A model generated the notes under the pieces. It saw only the letters and a list, made by a program, of their open reading frames with translations, made no database searches and was not told the origin of the DNA. The position numbers and the translations under genes were made by a program. This document shows positions 33,116 through 40,934 of a stretch of DNA of 64,000 nt, one piece after another. Position 1 is the stretch's first letter. The number at the start of each line of letters is the position of its first letter. The stretch is taken from assembly GCF_016741815.1 (NCBI RefSeq), contig NZ_JAERRJ010000001.1, positions 310,001 through 374,000 on the forward strand, in the 5' to 3' direction. The stretch comes from Nocardia acididurans (GTDB lineage: Bacteria > Actinomycetota > Actinomycetes > Mycobacteriales > Mycobacteriaceae).

Positions 33116-35179
33116 ATGAGCACAACGGCGAAAGAACGGTCCGGCAGCGCGGGCCCCACCCGCCACAGCGCGGACGACGGACACGGACATGGGCACGGCG
33201 GCCTGCTCGGCCCCCGCGCCGAGATGGCCTTCGCCATCGCCTCCGGCGTGACCTACGCGGGCGGCATGCTCGCGCGCTACGTCTTCGACAGCCCGTCCTG
33301 GCTGTCCACCGGACTCTTCCTGGCCACCTACGTCTTCGGCGGCTTCTTCACCGTGCGCACCGCGATCGACACGGTCCGGCGCGGACGCTTCGAAGTCGAC
33401 TTCCTCATGCTCGTCGCCGCCGTCGGCGCGGCGGCGGTCGGCAAATGGGCCGAGGGCTCGGTCCTGCTGTTCCTGTTCAGCCTCGGCCACGCCCTGGAGG
33501 AATACGCCATGGGCCGGGCGCAGCGCTCCATCGCGGCACTCGCCGAACTGGCCCCGCGCATCGCCCTCGTGCGACGCGGGCCCGATCAGATCGACGAAGT
33601 CGATGTGGATGACCTCCGTATCGGCGATGTCATTGTGGTGCGGCCCAATTCGCGGCTCAGCGCGGACGGCGTCGTGGTCGCGGGCGTCAGCGCCGTCGAC
33701 GAATCCGCCGTCACCGGCGAGAGCATCCCCGTCGAGAAACAACCCGTCGCCGATCCCAGCGCGGCACTGAACGCGCGCACCCCGATCCCCGAATCACAGC
33801 GCGTCTTCGCGGGCACGCTCAACGGCTCCGGAGTGCTGGAGGTCATGGTCACCAACCGCGCCGAGGACAGCATCCTCGCCCGGGTGATAGCCATGGTCCG
33901 CGACGCCGAAACCCAGAAATCCCCCACCCAGCGCTTCATCGACCGCTTCCAGCTGTTCTACGTCCCCGCCGTCATCCTCGGCGTGCTCGCCGTAATCGCC
34001 TTCGGCACCTGGGTTCTCACCGAACCCTTCACCGACAGCTTCTACCGCGGCATGGTCGTCCTGGTCGCCGCCAGCCCCTGCGCGCTGGCCATCGCCACCC
34101 CCAGCGCCGTGCTCGCCGGTGTGGCCCGTGCCGCCCAGGCCGGCATCCTCGCCAAGGGCGGCGGCCCACTGGAATCCCTCGGCCGCGTGAAATCCATCGC
34201 CTTCGACAAAACCGGCACCCTCACCTGGGGCCAGCCCCGCGTCACCGATATCGAACCCAGCCGCCCCGAACTGCGCGAACAGTTGATCGATACGCTCTAC
34301 GCGGTCGAGTCCTACAGTGATCACCCCCTGGCCTCGGCCATCACCCGCGACCTCGCTCTACTGGTCCCCGCCGACACGGAAACCACCGCCACCCAGGTCA
34401 ATTCGGTAACCGGCCGAGGCGTCACCGCCCTGGTCGACGGTGTCCCCACCGAAATCGGCAACACCACCATGTTCAACGAACTCGACTCCGACGGCCTCCC
34501 CACCGGCATCCTCACCACCGTCGAACGCCTGCACGCGGCGGGCCGCACCACCATGATCGTCCGCTCCGGCGGCGTCTACCTCGGCGTCGTCGGCGTCATG
34601 GACACCCCCCGCGCCGAAGCCGCCGCCGTCATGGAACGCCTACGCGCCCTTGGCATCACCGACCTGGTAGTCATCTCCGGCGACAACCAACGAGTAGCCG
34701 ACGCGGTAGCCGACGGCCTCGGCCTCGACGCCGCCCACGGCAGCCTCCTCCCCGAAGACAAAGTCGAAATGATCGGCCGCCTGACGGCCAAGGGTGGCAC
34801 CGCCATGGTCGGCGACGGCGTCAACGACGCCCCCGCCATGGTCAACTCCTCCGTCGGAATCGCCATGGGCGCAAGCGGTTCCGCCGTAGCCCTCGAAACC
34901 GCCGACGTAGCCCTCATGACCGACGACATCGGCCGCCTCCCCTTCGCGGTCGCCCTGAGCCGTCGAACCGCCACGATCATCCGCCAAAACCTCACAGTGG
35001 CTTTGATAATCGTCGCGGGCCTGGTCCCCGCCACCCTCCTCGGCCTCCCCATCGGCCCCGCGGTCTTCATCCACGAAGGCTCCACCCTCCTGGTCGTCTT
35101 CAACGCCCTCCGCCTCCTCCGCTTCCGCCGCGGCGCCGAACACGAAGGCATAGAACACGAATCCCGCCCCGGAGCCTGA
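33116..35179 (+). CDS. P1B-4-type heavy-metal P-type ATPase (CtpD/CtpJ-like)
   Basis: 687 residues with a short His-rich N-terminus (DDGHGHGHGG) instead of a metal-binding domain. The phosphorylation motif is D364-KTGT. The transmembrane metal site reads S320-P-C322, and the last helix carries H653-E-G-S-T, the SPC/HEG(S/G)T pair that defines the P1B-4 group exporting Co2+, Fe2+, Zn2+ or similar. Actuator (TGESIPV) and ATP-binding (GDGVNDAPA) motifs are intact. An AT-rich palindromic operator lies directly before the gene, but no ArsR-type regulator is adjacent. Confidence 0.92.
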   Translation: MSTTAKERSGSAGPTRHSADDGHGHGHGGLLGPRAEMAFAIASGVTYAGGMLARYVFDSPSWLSTGLFLATYVFGGFFTVRTAIDTVRRGRFEVDFLMLVAAVGAAAVGKWAEGSVLLFLFSLGHALEEYAMGRAQRSIAALAELAPRIALVRRGPDQIDEVDVDDLRIGDVIVVRPNSRLSADGVVVAGVSAVDESAVTGESIPVEKQPVADPSAALNARTPIPESQRVFAGTLNGSGVLEVMVTNRAEDSILARVIAMVRDAETQKSPTQRFIDRFQLFYVPAVILGVLAVIAFGTWVLTEPFTDSFYRGMVVLVAASPCALAIATPSAVLAGVARAAQAGILAKGGGPLESLGRVKSIAFDKTGTLTWGQPRVTDIEPSRPELREQLIDTLYAVESYSDHPLASAITRDLALLVPADTETTATQVNSVTGRGVTALVDGVPTEIGNTTMFNELDSDGLPTGILTTVERLHAAGRTTMIVRSGGVYLGVVGVMDTPRAEAAAVMERLRALGITDLVVISGDNQRVADAVADGLGLDAAHGSLLPEDKVEMIGRLTAKGGTAMVGDGVNDAPAMVNSSVGIAMGASGSAVALETADVALMTDDIGRLPFAVALSRRTATIIRQNLTVALIIVAGLVPATLLGLPIGPAVFIHEGSTLLVVFNALRLLRFRRGAEHEGIEHESRPGA

Positions 35180-36025
35180 TCACCCGCTACGGCGTGATTC
35201 CAGCGCGCGAGCGATCAGCTCGCGCGCTGCGCCGCCGGTAAGCGCCTGCCCCGCAAGAACATCGAAAAGCCTTCCGTACAGGGTGATCTCGCGCGGCTGA
35301 GTGATAGTGAGCTCGGCGGTCGTCGTCTCGACGAGGACCAGCCGGTTGTCGTAGAGGACGAAGTTGTTCGTCACCGTTTCCCAGACGGCGGTGCGCGGGA
35401 TGATGCCCAATTGCACTCGAGGCAAAGCCATTACGGTGAGAAGCCGATCGAGTTGCTCGACCATGACCGAATCGTCCCCGGCTGTTGTATAGAGCGCCTG
35501 CTCGGCGATCAAGAATGAGAAGCGGCGGGTTCCGCGATACAGCACCTGCTGGCGCTCGATCCGCGCCGTCATACCTGCTTCGAGGTCGTCGGGGACATCG
35601 TAGAACCGGATCACCCTGCCCAGAACCCACGCGATGTAACCGGGGGTCTGCAGGAGTCCCGGGATGAGCAAAGGCTCGAACCATCGCATGACCTTGGTCT
35701 CGTGCTCGATATGGGAGATCATCCGCTGACGACGCCGCGTTCCGGTACCCAGGACCCTCCGGAATTCCAGGTACGCGGCCTCGATATTGCGCAGGGAGGC
35801 GATCAGATCCGGGAGCTGATCCAGGCGGCCGGTAAGCCTGCACCAGGTTCGGAGGTCGACCTCCGAGGGAGTTTGTTTGCCGTATTCGATTTTGCTTGTC
35901 TTGGACTCGTGCCAGCCTGCCGACTCGGCCAGCTTGCGGCCGGTCAGTCCGGCGTCACGGCGAAGCTCCCGGAGACGCGCCCCGAGAGCCTGCCGTTGTT
36001 CGTGCGCGGCGCCGCCGTGAGTCAC
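35180..36025 (-). CDS. Helix-turn-helix XRE regulator with DUF5753 domain
   Basis: 281 residues. The N-terminal XRE HTH reads LGARLRELRRDAGLTGRKLAESAGWHESKTSKIEYGKQTPS (about residues 13-53). The rest is a DUF5753/Scr1-associated ligand-like domain (RMISHIEHETKVMRWFEPLLIPGLLQTPGYI, RIERQQVLYRGTRRFSFLIAEQAL, LGIIPRTAVW). Such proteins are numerous in actinomycetes and control adjacent small genes, often in differentiation or toxin-like modules. GTG 36025 overlaps the DUF6879 stop (GTGA), so the two are translated together. Confidence 0.88.
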   Translation of the reverse strand: MTHGGAAHEQRQALGARLRELRRDAGLTGRKLAESAGWHESKTSKIEYGKQTPSEVDLRTWCRLTGRLDQLPDLIASLRNIEAAYLEFRRVLGTGTRRRQRMISHIEHETKVMRWFEPLLIPGLLQTPGYIAWVLGRVIRFYDVPDDLEAGMTARIERQQVLYRGTRRFSFLIAEQALYTTAGDDSVMVEQLDRLLTVMALPRVQLGIIPRTAVWETVTNNFVLYDNRLVLVETTTAELTITQPREITLYGRLFDVLAGQALTGGAARELIARALESRRSG

Positions 36026-36552
36026 TCCGAAACCGACTTCTGGAACTCGCCGTACCGGATGGCCATCGGCCACACGTAGTCCCGAGTCTGCCTGCAGAGA
36101 TCCACGATTCGCGGGTCGGTGGTCACCGCCCCGCCGACCCAGTTTCCGGCCGGGTCGAACAGGGTGAACGACACAATCGCGTCATCCACCAACCACCAGT
36201 CATCGGTGCCGAGCCGATGCGCGTCGGCCAGATGCCTCGGCAGATACCTGATGTCCTCACCGGCATCGATGTTGTTGAAGGTGACTTCCAGCATCCATCG
36301 CTGGTAGTCGCTGAGGGGGACCGTGGCGACACGAACCCGTCGCATCACCGCACCTCGAGAGGTCATCCCACGCACCAGACTCAGCCAATCCTGAAACCAG
36401 GCGTAGTCGTCCTCCGGGCCTCCAGCAAGCCAGTTGCGGTACGGCGCATCACCCCCGGGCGATTCGTAATCGTCCAGCAGTTCGAGATGGAAGGCCTCCT
36501 TCTCGCTATTGCCGACCAGGTTGTTGACACCCTCGATATCAAGCAGCTGCAC
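36022..36552 (-). CDS. DUF6879-family protein
   Basis: 176 residues: EAFHLELLDDYESPGGDAPYRNWLAG, then MRRVRVATVPLSDYQRWMLEVTFNNIDAGEDIRYLPR and LVDDAIVSFTLFDPAGNWVGGAVTTDP. This is the DUF6879 pattern, almost always encoded next to DUF5753-type HTH regulators. No enzymatic motif is visible, and its role is unknown. GTG 36552 is chosen: it has AGAGGAC upstream and overlaps the previous stop by 14 bp; an ATG at 36585 would add 11 residues inside the previous gene. Confidence 0.8.
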   Translation of the reverse strand: MQLLDIEGVNNLVGNSEKEAFHLELLDDYESPGGDAPYRNWLAGGPEDDYAWFQDWLSLVRGMTSRGAVMRRVRVATVPLSDYQRWMLEVTFNNIDAGEDIRYLPRHLADAHRLGTDDWWLVDDAIVSFTLFDPAGNWVGGAVTTDPRIVDLCRQTRDYVWPMAIRYGEFQKSVSE

Positions 36553-36868
36553 CGAAATACGTCCTCTTGCAACGGGGAACCACAACCGCAGTCTCGTTCC
36601 CTTCGAGCGCGAGTACGGCGATGGTCTCCTGATCGGTCACCGGCTCGCCCTTCAAGATGAACGTACCTCGCCCCGTATCGGTAAGCGGGGCACCGATGAA
36701 CCGGTCGTGCTCAGCGAATCCGAGCAACCCGTGCGGGATTTCGACGGTCGCCACCGTATCTGTCAACCAGCCCACTATCAGGAAGACATCGGGACCAGCT
36801 TCGTACAGGGCTGGACACGCACCAGATGGTGATCCGTTCCGGCCCAGCAAACGCAACGACTCCAACAT
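36539..36868 (-). CDS. Small hypothetical protein, first gene of the DUF6879/XRE module
   Basis: 109 residues. It looks soluble and beta-rich: CPALYEAGPDVFLIVGWLTDTVATVEIPHG, RFIGAPLTDTGRGTFILKGEPVTDQETIAVLALEGNETAVVVPRC. It contains no domain I recognise. The gene overlaps the DUF6879 start, so the three genes form one operon. An ACAATTGT palindrome (36887-36894) next to a TTGACA word lies upstream and could be the operator. This module has lower GC than its surroundings, suggesting accessory DNA. Confidence 0.7.
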   Translation of the reverse strand: MLESLRLLGRNGSPSGACPALYEAGPDVFLIVGWLTDTVATVEIPHGLLGFAEHDRFIGAPLTDTGRGTFILKGEPVTDQETIAVLALEGNETAVVVPRCKRTYFGAAA

Positions 36869-37055
36869 GATCAGTCCTAGTTGTTGACAATTGTGCGCGA
36901 GCTTCCTGCCCCCAGTCGCAATGTTCCTCCGCTCACGACCATTTCGGGCCAGAACAGACCTCAACTCGCAAACTCGAGCAAGTTCATGGCGTTGCCACCG
37001 ATCGCCCGCTTAGCGTCGAAAGGAAGCGCACCACTCCACCGTTGACAGGGGCGAA

Positions 37056-37520
37056 ATGACCAGGCGGACAAGGATCGCGGAGTTTCCCGGTGGCCTGGTG
37101 GAGCTGAACGGCTATGGGGACGAGGACGACGGCGGCCCGGGAATCTACCTGGAGTACCGCCCACCTGGCGAGCCGAAGCAAGACGGACATCGGGAGGACG
37201 ACATGCGTTACCGGCCAACGTGTCTCGGGTATCTGCGGACCGATGTTTCCGGGATCGGGCAGTTGTGGGACGAGAGTGAGATTCGGCGGTTGGCTGGGCG
37301 GCTGGGGTATGACTTTTCCGGGATGGTGGTTTACGACCCGGGGTCGGGGCGGCCACCGTTGGCCAGGCTGCGGGCGCAGATCACTCGGCTGGATGCGGAG
37401 GCCGTCATCGTTCCTGGGCTCGGGCATTTCGAGGGTGGGCGGGTGCCGGAGGGGCTGGGGCGGCGGGTGGAGGTGATCCCTGTGTACCCGGGCGCTGCGG
37501 AGTGGCCGCATCCTGCTTAG
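37056..37520 (+). CDS. Hypothetical protein divergent from the XRE module
   Basis: 154 residues. The N-terminal half is acidic and glycine-rich (LNGYGDEDDGGPGIYLEYRPPGEP). The C-terminal half (MRYRPTCLGYLRTDVSGIGQLWDESEIRRLAGRLGYDFSGMVVYDPG, then DAEAVIVPGLGHFEGG) has the look of a small alpha/beta domain reminiscent of the N-terminal part of serine-recombinase folds, but the catalytic Ser region is not evident. An internal ATG at 37203 could be an alternative start. Such genes recur near DUF5753 regulators in actinomycetes. Function unknown. Confidence 0.6.
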   Translation: MTRRTRIAEFPGGLVELNGYGDEDDGGPGIYLEYRPPGEPKQDGHREDDMRYRPTCLGYLRTDVSGIGQLWDESEIRRLAGRLGYDFSGMVVYDPGSGRPPLARLRAQITRLDAEAVIVPGLGHFEGGRVPEGLGRRVEVIPVYPGAAEWPHPA

Positions 37521-37584
37521 GATGTGCGAAACCCTCTACTCGGATCGTCCGGCACGTTCCTGCCGGTGAAGGGATGTATTCAGC

Positions 37585-38688
37585 ATGGCTACGGTTACTT
37601 TCGACAGTGCGACCCGGCTTTACCCGGGGTCTGTGAAACCGGCTGTCGATGCCCTGAATCTGGAGATTCAGGATGGCGAATTCTTGGTCCTCGTCGGACC
37701 TTCCGGATGTGGGAAGTCCACGTCGCTGCGGATGCTCGCTGGGCTCGAGGAGGTGAGCACCGGGCGGATTCTCATCGGCGACAAGGATGTCACGCACGCG
37801 GAACCCAAGGAACGCGATATCGCGATGGTGTTCCAGAACTATGCGCTGTACCCGCATATGAGCGTGGCCGAGAATATGGGGTTCGCGCTCAAGATGGCGA
37901 AGGTGGCCAAGGCTGAGCGGGAGGAGCGGGTGCGGGAGGCCGCGAAGCTGCTCGATCTCGAGCAGTATTTGGAGCGCAAGCCCAAGGCGCTGTCGGGTGG
38001 ACAGCGGCAGCGCGTGGCCATGGGGCGGGCGATCGTGCGGCAGCCGCAGGTGTTTTTGATGGATGAGCCGCTGTCGAATCTCGATGCGAAGCTGCGGGTG
38101 CAGACTCGGACGCAGATCGCGCAGTTGCAGCGGCGGTTGGGGACCACCACCGTGTATGTGACGCACGATCAGGTCGAGGCCATGACCATGGGTGATCGGG
38201 TCGCGGTGCTGAAGGACGGGCTGCTGCAGCAGTGTGCGTCGCCGCGGGATCTGTATCGGAATCCGGCCAATCTGTTCGTGGCCGGGTTCATGGGGTCGCC
38301 TGCCATGAATCTGTTCACGCTCACCGTCGATCAGGGGGCCGTGAACCTCGGCGGGTACCGGCTGGCGTTGCCGCGGTCGGTCGCGGACGCGAGCAACGGG
38401 TCCGTCGTCGTGGGCATTCGGCCGGAGCACTTCGAGATCACCGGGAATGCCGGCGGGAACGGGCTCAGCAAGGAGCCGGTCGGCATCACCATGGAGGTCG
38501 ACGTGGTGGAGGAGCTCGGGTCCGACGCGTACGTGTACGGGCGGGCGCTGGACAAGAGCGGGCAGGAAACCATTGTGGCGCGGGCGGATTGGCGTAACCC
38601 GCCGGCCAAGGGATCGCGGTTGACGCTCACCGCCGATACCGAGCACATCTATTTCTTCGCGCCCGAGGACGGGCGACGGCTGAACTGA
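37585..38688 (+). CDS. sugC: Sugar ABC importer ATPase (SugC/MsiK/UgpC type)
   Basis: 367 residues. Walker A GPSGCGKST is at 38-46, signature LSGGQRQR near 136, Walker B VFLMDEPLSNLD near 155, and YVTHDQVEAMTMGDRV near 188. A C-terminal TOBE/MalK regulatory domain includes VVVGIRPEHFE. It is the energising subunit for CUT1 sugar importers. The permeases and binding protein of an LpqY-SugA-SugB set lie at 45990-49273 without their own ATPase, so this gene is the likely partner. It may also serve other importers, as MsiK does. Confidence 0.88.
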   Translation: MATVTFDSATRLYPGSVKPAVDALNLEIQDGEFLVLVGPSGCGKSTSLRMLAGLEEVSTGRILIGDKDVTHAEPKERDIAMVFQNYALYPHMSVAENMGFALKMAKVAKAEREERVREAAKLLDLEQYLERKPKALSGGQRQRVAMGRAIVRQPQVFLMDEPLSNLDAKLRVQTRTQIAQLQRRLGTTTVYVTHDQVEAMTMGDRVAVLKDGLLQQCASPRDLYRNPANLFVAGFMGSPAMNLFTLTVDQGAVNLGGYRLALPRSVADASNGSVVVGIRPEHFEITGNAGGNGLSKEPVGITMEVDVVEELGSDAYVYGRALDKSGQETIVARADWRNPPAKGSRLTLTADTEHIYFFAPEDGRRLN

Positions 38689-38691
38689 GGT

Positions 38692-39198
38692 TCAGGGCTT
38701 CTTGCGACGGCGTTTGCGGTCCAGCCAGTCGTCGTTGACGCGGACGCGCAGGTTCTCCGGGGCGACCTCGGCCCCGGAGGCACTGCGGAGTTCGACGCGG
38801 ACCGGGTCGCCGGTCGAATCTTCCAGGCGCTCGAGCGGGGGGACGCCGTCCTGGAGGTATTTGTCGCCCCACTGCCAGAGGCCGACGACCACGGGGATCA
38901 GGTCGCGGCCCATCTCGGTGAGGATGTACTCGTTGCGGGTTCGCTTGCCCTCCTCCTGGTAGGGGCGTTTCTCCAGCAGGCCCGCTTCGGTGAGTTTGCG
39001 TAGCGCGCTCGAGGCGGCGGCGTCGGTGACGCCCACGCGGGCGGCGAAACCGTCGAAGCGCGTGGTGCCGTAGTAGGCCTCGCGCAGGACGAGGATCGCC
39101 GAGCGGGTGCCGACAATATCCATCGCCTTGGCGATCGAGCATCCCTCGGGCTTCCACGAGCTCAGATCGCTGAGCGTTCCTTCCAGCACGAATGACAT
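38692..39198 (-). CDS. HxlR-family regulator with C-terminal extension
   Basis: 168 residues. The HxlR HTH is evident: PEGCSIAKAMDIVGTRSAILVLREAYYGTTRFDGFAARVGVTDAAASSALRKLTEAGLLEKR, then EYILTEMGRDLIPVV. About 60 extra residues follow, ending in a basic RKRRRKKP tail that may bind DNA or RNA. The Cys at residue 20 sits at the usual redox position. It is divergent from the thiolase gene, which it may control. Its stop lies 3 bp from the sugC stop. Confidence 0.88.
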   Translation of the reverse strand: MSFVLEGTLSDLSSWKPEGCSIAKAMDIVGTRSAILVLREAYYGTTRFDGFAARVGVTDAAASSALRKLTEAGLLEKRPYQEEGKRTRNEYILTEMGRDLIPVVVGLWQWGDKYLQDGVPPLERLEDSTGDPVRVELRSASGAEVAPENLRVRVNDDWLDRKRRRKKP

Positions 39199-39250
39199 GC
39201 CGACAATCATACAGATGCTGACTTGCGTCCACTATGGCTAGGGCATAACC

Positions 39251-39272
39251 TGGCTTCAGAGCAACGAAGCCA
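39251..39272. promoter_or_regulatory. Inverted repeat between HxlR and thiolase genes
   Basis: TGGCTTC-AGAGCAAC-GAAGCCA, 7-bp arms with an 8-bp spacer, in the divergent intergenic region. It is a candidate operator of the HxlR protein; a hairpin role cannot be excluded. Confidence 0.4.
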
Positions 39273-39287
39273 GATGTTCCCACTCCC

Positions 39288-39320
39288 GGGACCCTCAGGG
39301 GCTCCGCCCCCGAACCCCCG
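39288..39320. repeat. 33-bp GC-rich hairpin repeat, copy 2
   Basis: It matches the copy at 7707-7739 at 30 of 33 positions. It lies 32 bp before the thiolase start, in the leader of that gene. The position inside a likely 5' leader is odd for a terminator. Confidence 0.6.
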
Positions 39321-39352
39321 ATCGGGTGGGCAGCAGCGAGAAGGGTTCAGTC

Positions 39353-40522
39353 ATGAGAGACGCAGTCATCGTCGAAGCCGTCCGCACCCCCATCGGCAAG
39401 GGCAAGCCCACCGGCGCCCTGCACGGCGTCCACCCCGCCGACCTGCTCGCGCACAGCCTGCGCGAAGTCGTGCGCCGCAGCGGGATCGACGCCGCACTCA
39501 TCGACGACGTGATCGGCGGAGTCGTCACCGCCGTCGGCGAACAGGGCAGCAACCTCACCCGGCGCGCCGCCCTCGCCGCCGGATACCCGGAATCCGTGCC
39601 CGCCACCACCGTGGACCGGCAGTGCGGCAGCAGCCAGCAGGCGATCCACTTCGCCGCACAGGGCGTCATCGCCGGGGCCTACGACATCGTGGTCGCGGCG
39701 GGCGTGGAATCCATGAGCCGGGTTCCCATGGGAGCCAACATGATCGGCGCTCAGGACATCGCCGGGGTCGGGTTCGCCGAACGCTATCCGGACGGACTCG
39801 TCCCGCAGGGCATCAGCGCCGAACTCATCGCGGCGAAATGGAATCTCACCCGCACCCAGCTCGACGAGTTCGCGCTGTCCAGCCACGAAAAGGCCGCCCG
39901 CGCAACGAAAGACGGGTCGTTCGAAGCGCAGCTCGCGCCCCTCGCGGGCGTCACCGTCGACGAGGGCATCCGCGTCGGCAGCACCCTGGAAACCCTCGGC
40001 GGACTGCGCCCCGCCTACTACAGCGACGAGATGGCGGCCCGCTTCCCGCAGATCGGCTGGAACATCACCGCCGCCAACGCCAGCCAGATCAACGACGGCA
40101 GCTCCGCCGTCCTCATCATGACCAGCGAACGCGCCGCGCAACTGGGCCTGCGCCCGCTGGCCCGAGTACACAGCTTCGCGGTAGCGGGAGACGATCCGCT
40201 GCTCATGCTCACCGCCGTCATCCCCGCCACTCGAAAAGTATTGCAGCGCGCCGGACTTCAGCTGTCCGACATCGATCTCTTCGAGGTGAACGAGGCCTTC
40301 TCCTCGGTCGTACTGGCCTGGGCGCACGACACCGGAGCCGACCTCGCCAAGGTGAATGTCAACGGCGGCGCGATCGCCCTGGGCCACCCCCTCGGCGCAT
40401 CCGGCGCCCGGCTGGCCACCACCCTCGTCCACGCCCTCCAGGAACGCGGCGGGCGCTATGCACTCCAAACCATGTGCGAGGCAGGCGGATTGGCCAACGC
40501 CACCATCTACGAACGACTGTGA
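39353..40522 (+). CDS. Acetyl-CoA acetyltransferase / thiolase
   Basis: 389 residues. The nucleophile Cys91 is in [38 protein letters not shown] (His) and the late Cys in [13 protein letters not shown] follow. It could cleave 3-oxoacyl-CoA in beta-oxidation or form acetoacetyl-CoA; residue patterns resemble the FadA/FadA6-like degradative thiolases of Mycobacteriales. No other beta-oxidation genes are adjacent. The ATG has AAGGG upstream. The divergent HxlR gene is a likely regulator. Confidence 0.9.
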   Translation: MRDAVIVEAVRTPIGKGKPTGALHGVHPADLLAHSLREVVRRSGIDAALIDDVIGGVVTAVGEQGSNLTRRAALAAGYPESVPATTVDRQCGSSQQAIHFAAQGVIAGAYDIVVAAGVESMSRVPMGANMIGAQDIAGVGFAERYPDGLVPQGISAELIAAKWNLTRTQLDEFALSSHEKAARATKDGSFEAQLAPLAGVTVDEGIRVGSTLETLGGLRPAYYSDEMAARFPQIGWNITAANASQINDGSSAVLIMTSERAAQLGLRPLARVHSFAVAGDDPLLMLTAVIPATRKVLQRAGLQLSDIDLFEVNEAFSSVVLAWAHDTGADLAKVNVNGGAIALGHPLGASGARLATTLVHALQERGGRYALQTMCEAGGLANATIYERL

Positions 40523-40556
40523 ACCGGAACAACTGCCGGGTGACGGTGGACCGGAG

Positions 40557-40922
40557 CTACGACACTCCCACCATCGCGATGAGCAATCCCGCTACCCAGG
40601 ACAGGGCGATCAGCGGGAACGCCAACAGAGTGGTGGGCCAGGCCCGCTGGCCGAGCCGGATTGCGTGCAGGGTCCACAGCGGTATGAACATGAGTGTGGC
40701 GATGAGGCCGAACCAGGCCACGGTGAAGGCCAGCGGAAGGTAGCTGCTGCCGCCCCTGTCGCTCACCAAGAACTCGTACTCGGGCACGATCAGGGCGACG
40801 AACCAGGCTGTGCCACACGCCAGCACGTAGACCAGTGCGGCGAGTACGAGATCCAACGGGCGACCCGGCGGCCGCCACCACTCCACCACATCGGTGGAAT
40901 GCCCACGGCGGCCGCCGGTCAC
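40557..40922 (-). CDS. Small membrane protein, four-helix, unknown function
   Basis: 121 residues. A short polar N-terminus is followed by three to four hydrophobic stretches: LDLVLAALVYVLACGTAWFVALI, LPLAFTVAWFGLIATLMFIPLW and TTLLAFPLIALSWVAGLLIAMV. There is no recognised domain. It starts 12 bp after the Pro-rich membrane protein gene on the same strand, so the two probably act together. Confidence 0.65.
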   Translation of the reverse strand: MTGGRRGHSTDVVEWWRPPGRPLDLVLAALVYVLACGTAWFVALIVPEYEFLVSDRGGSSYLPLAFTVAWFGLIATLMFIPLWTLHAIRLGQRAWPTTLLAFPLIALSWVAGLLIAMVGVS

Positions 40923-40934
40923 ACGTCGCGGAGG

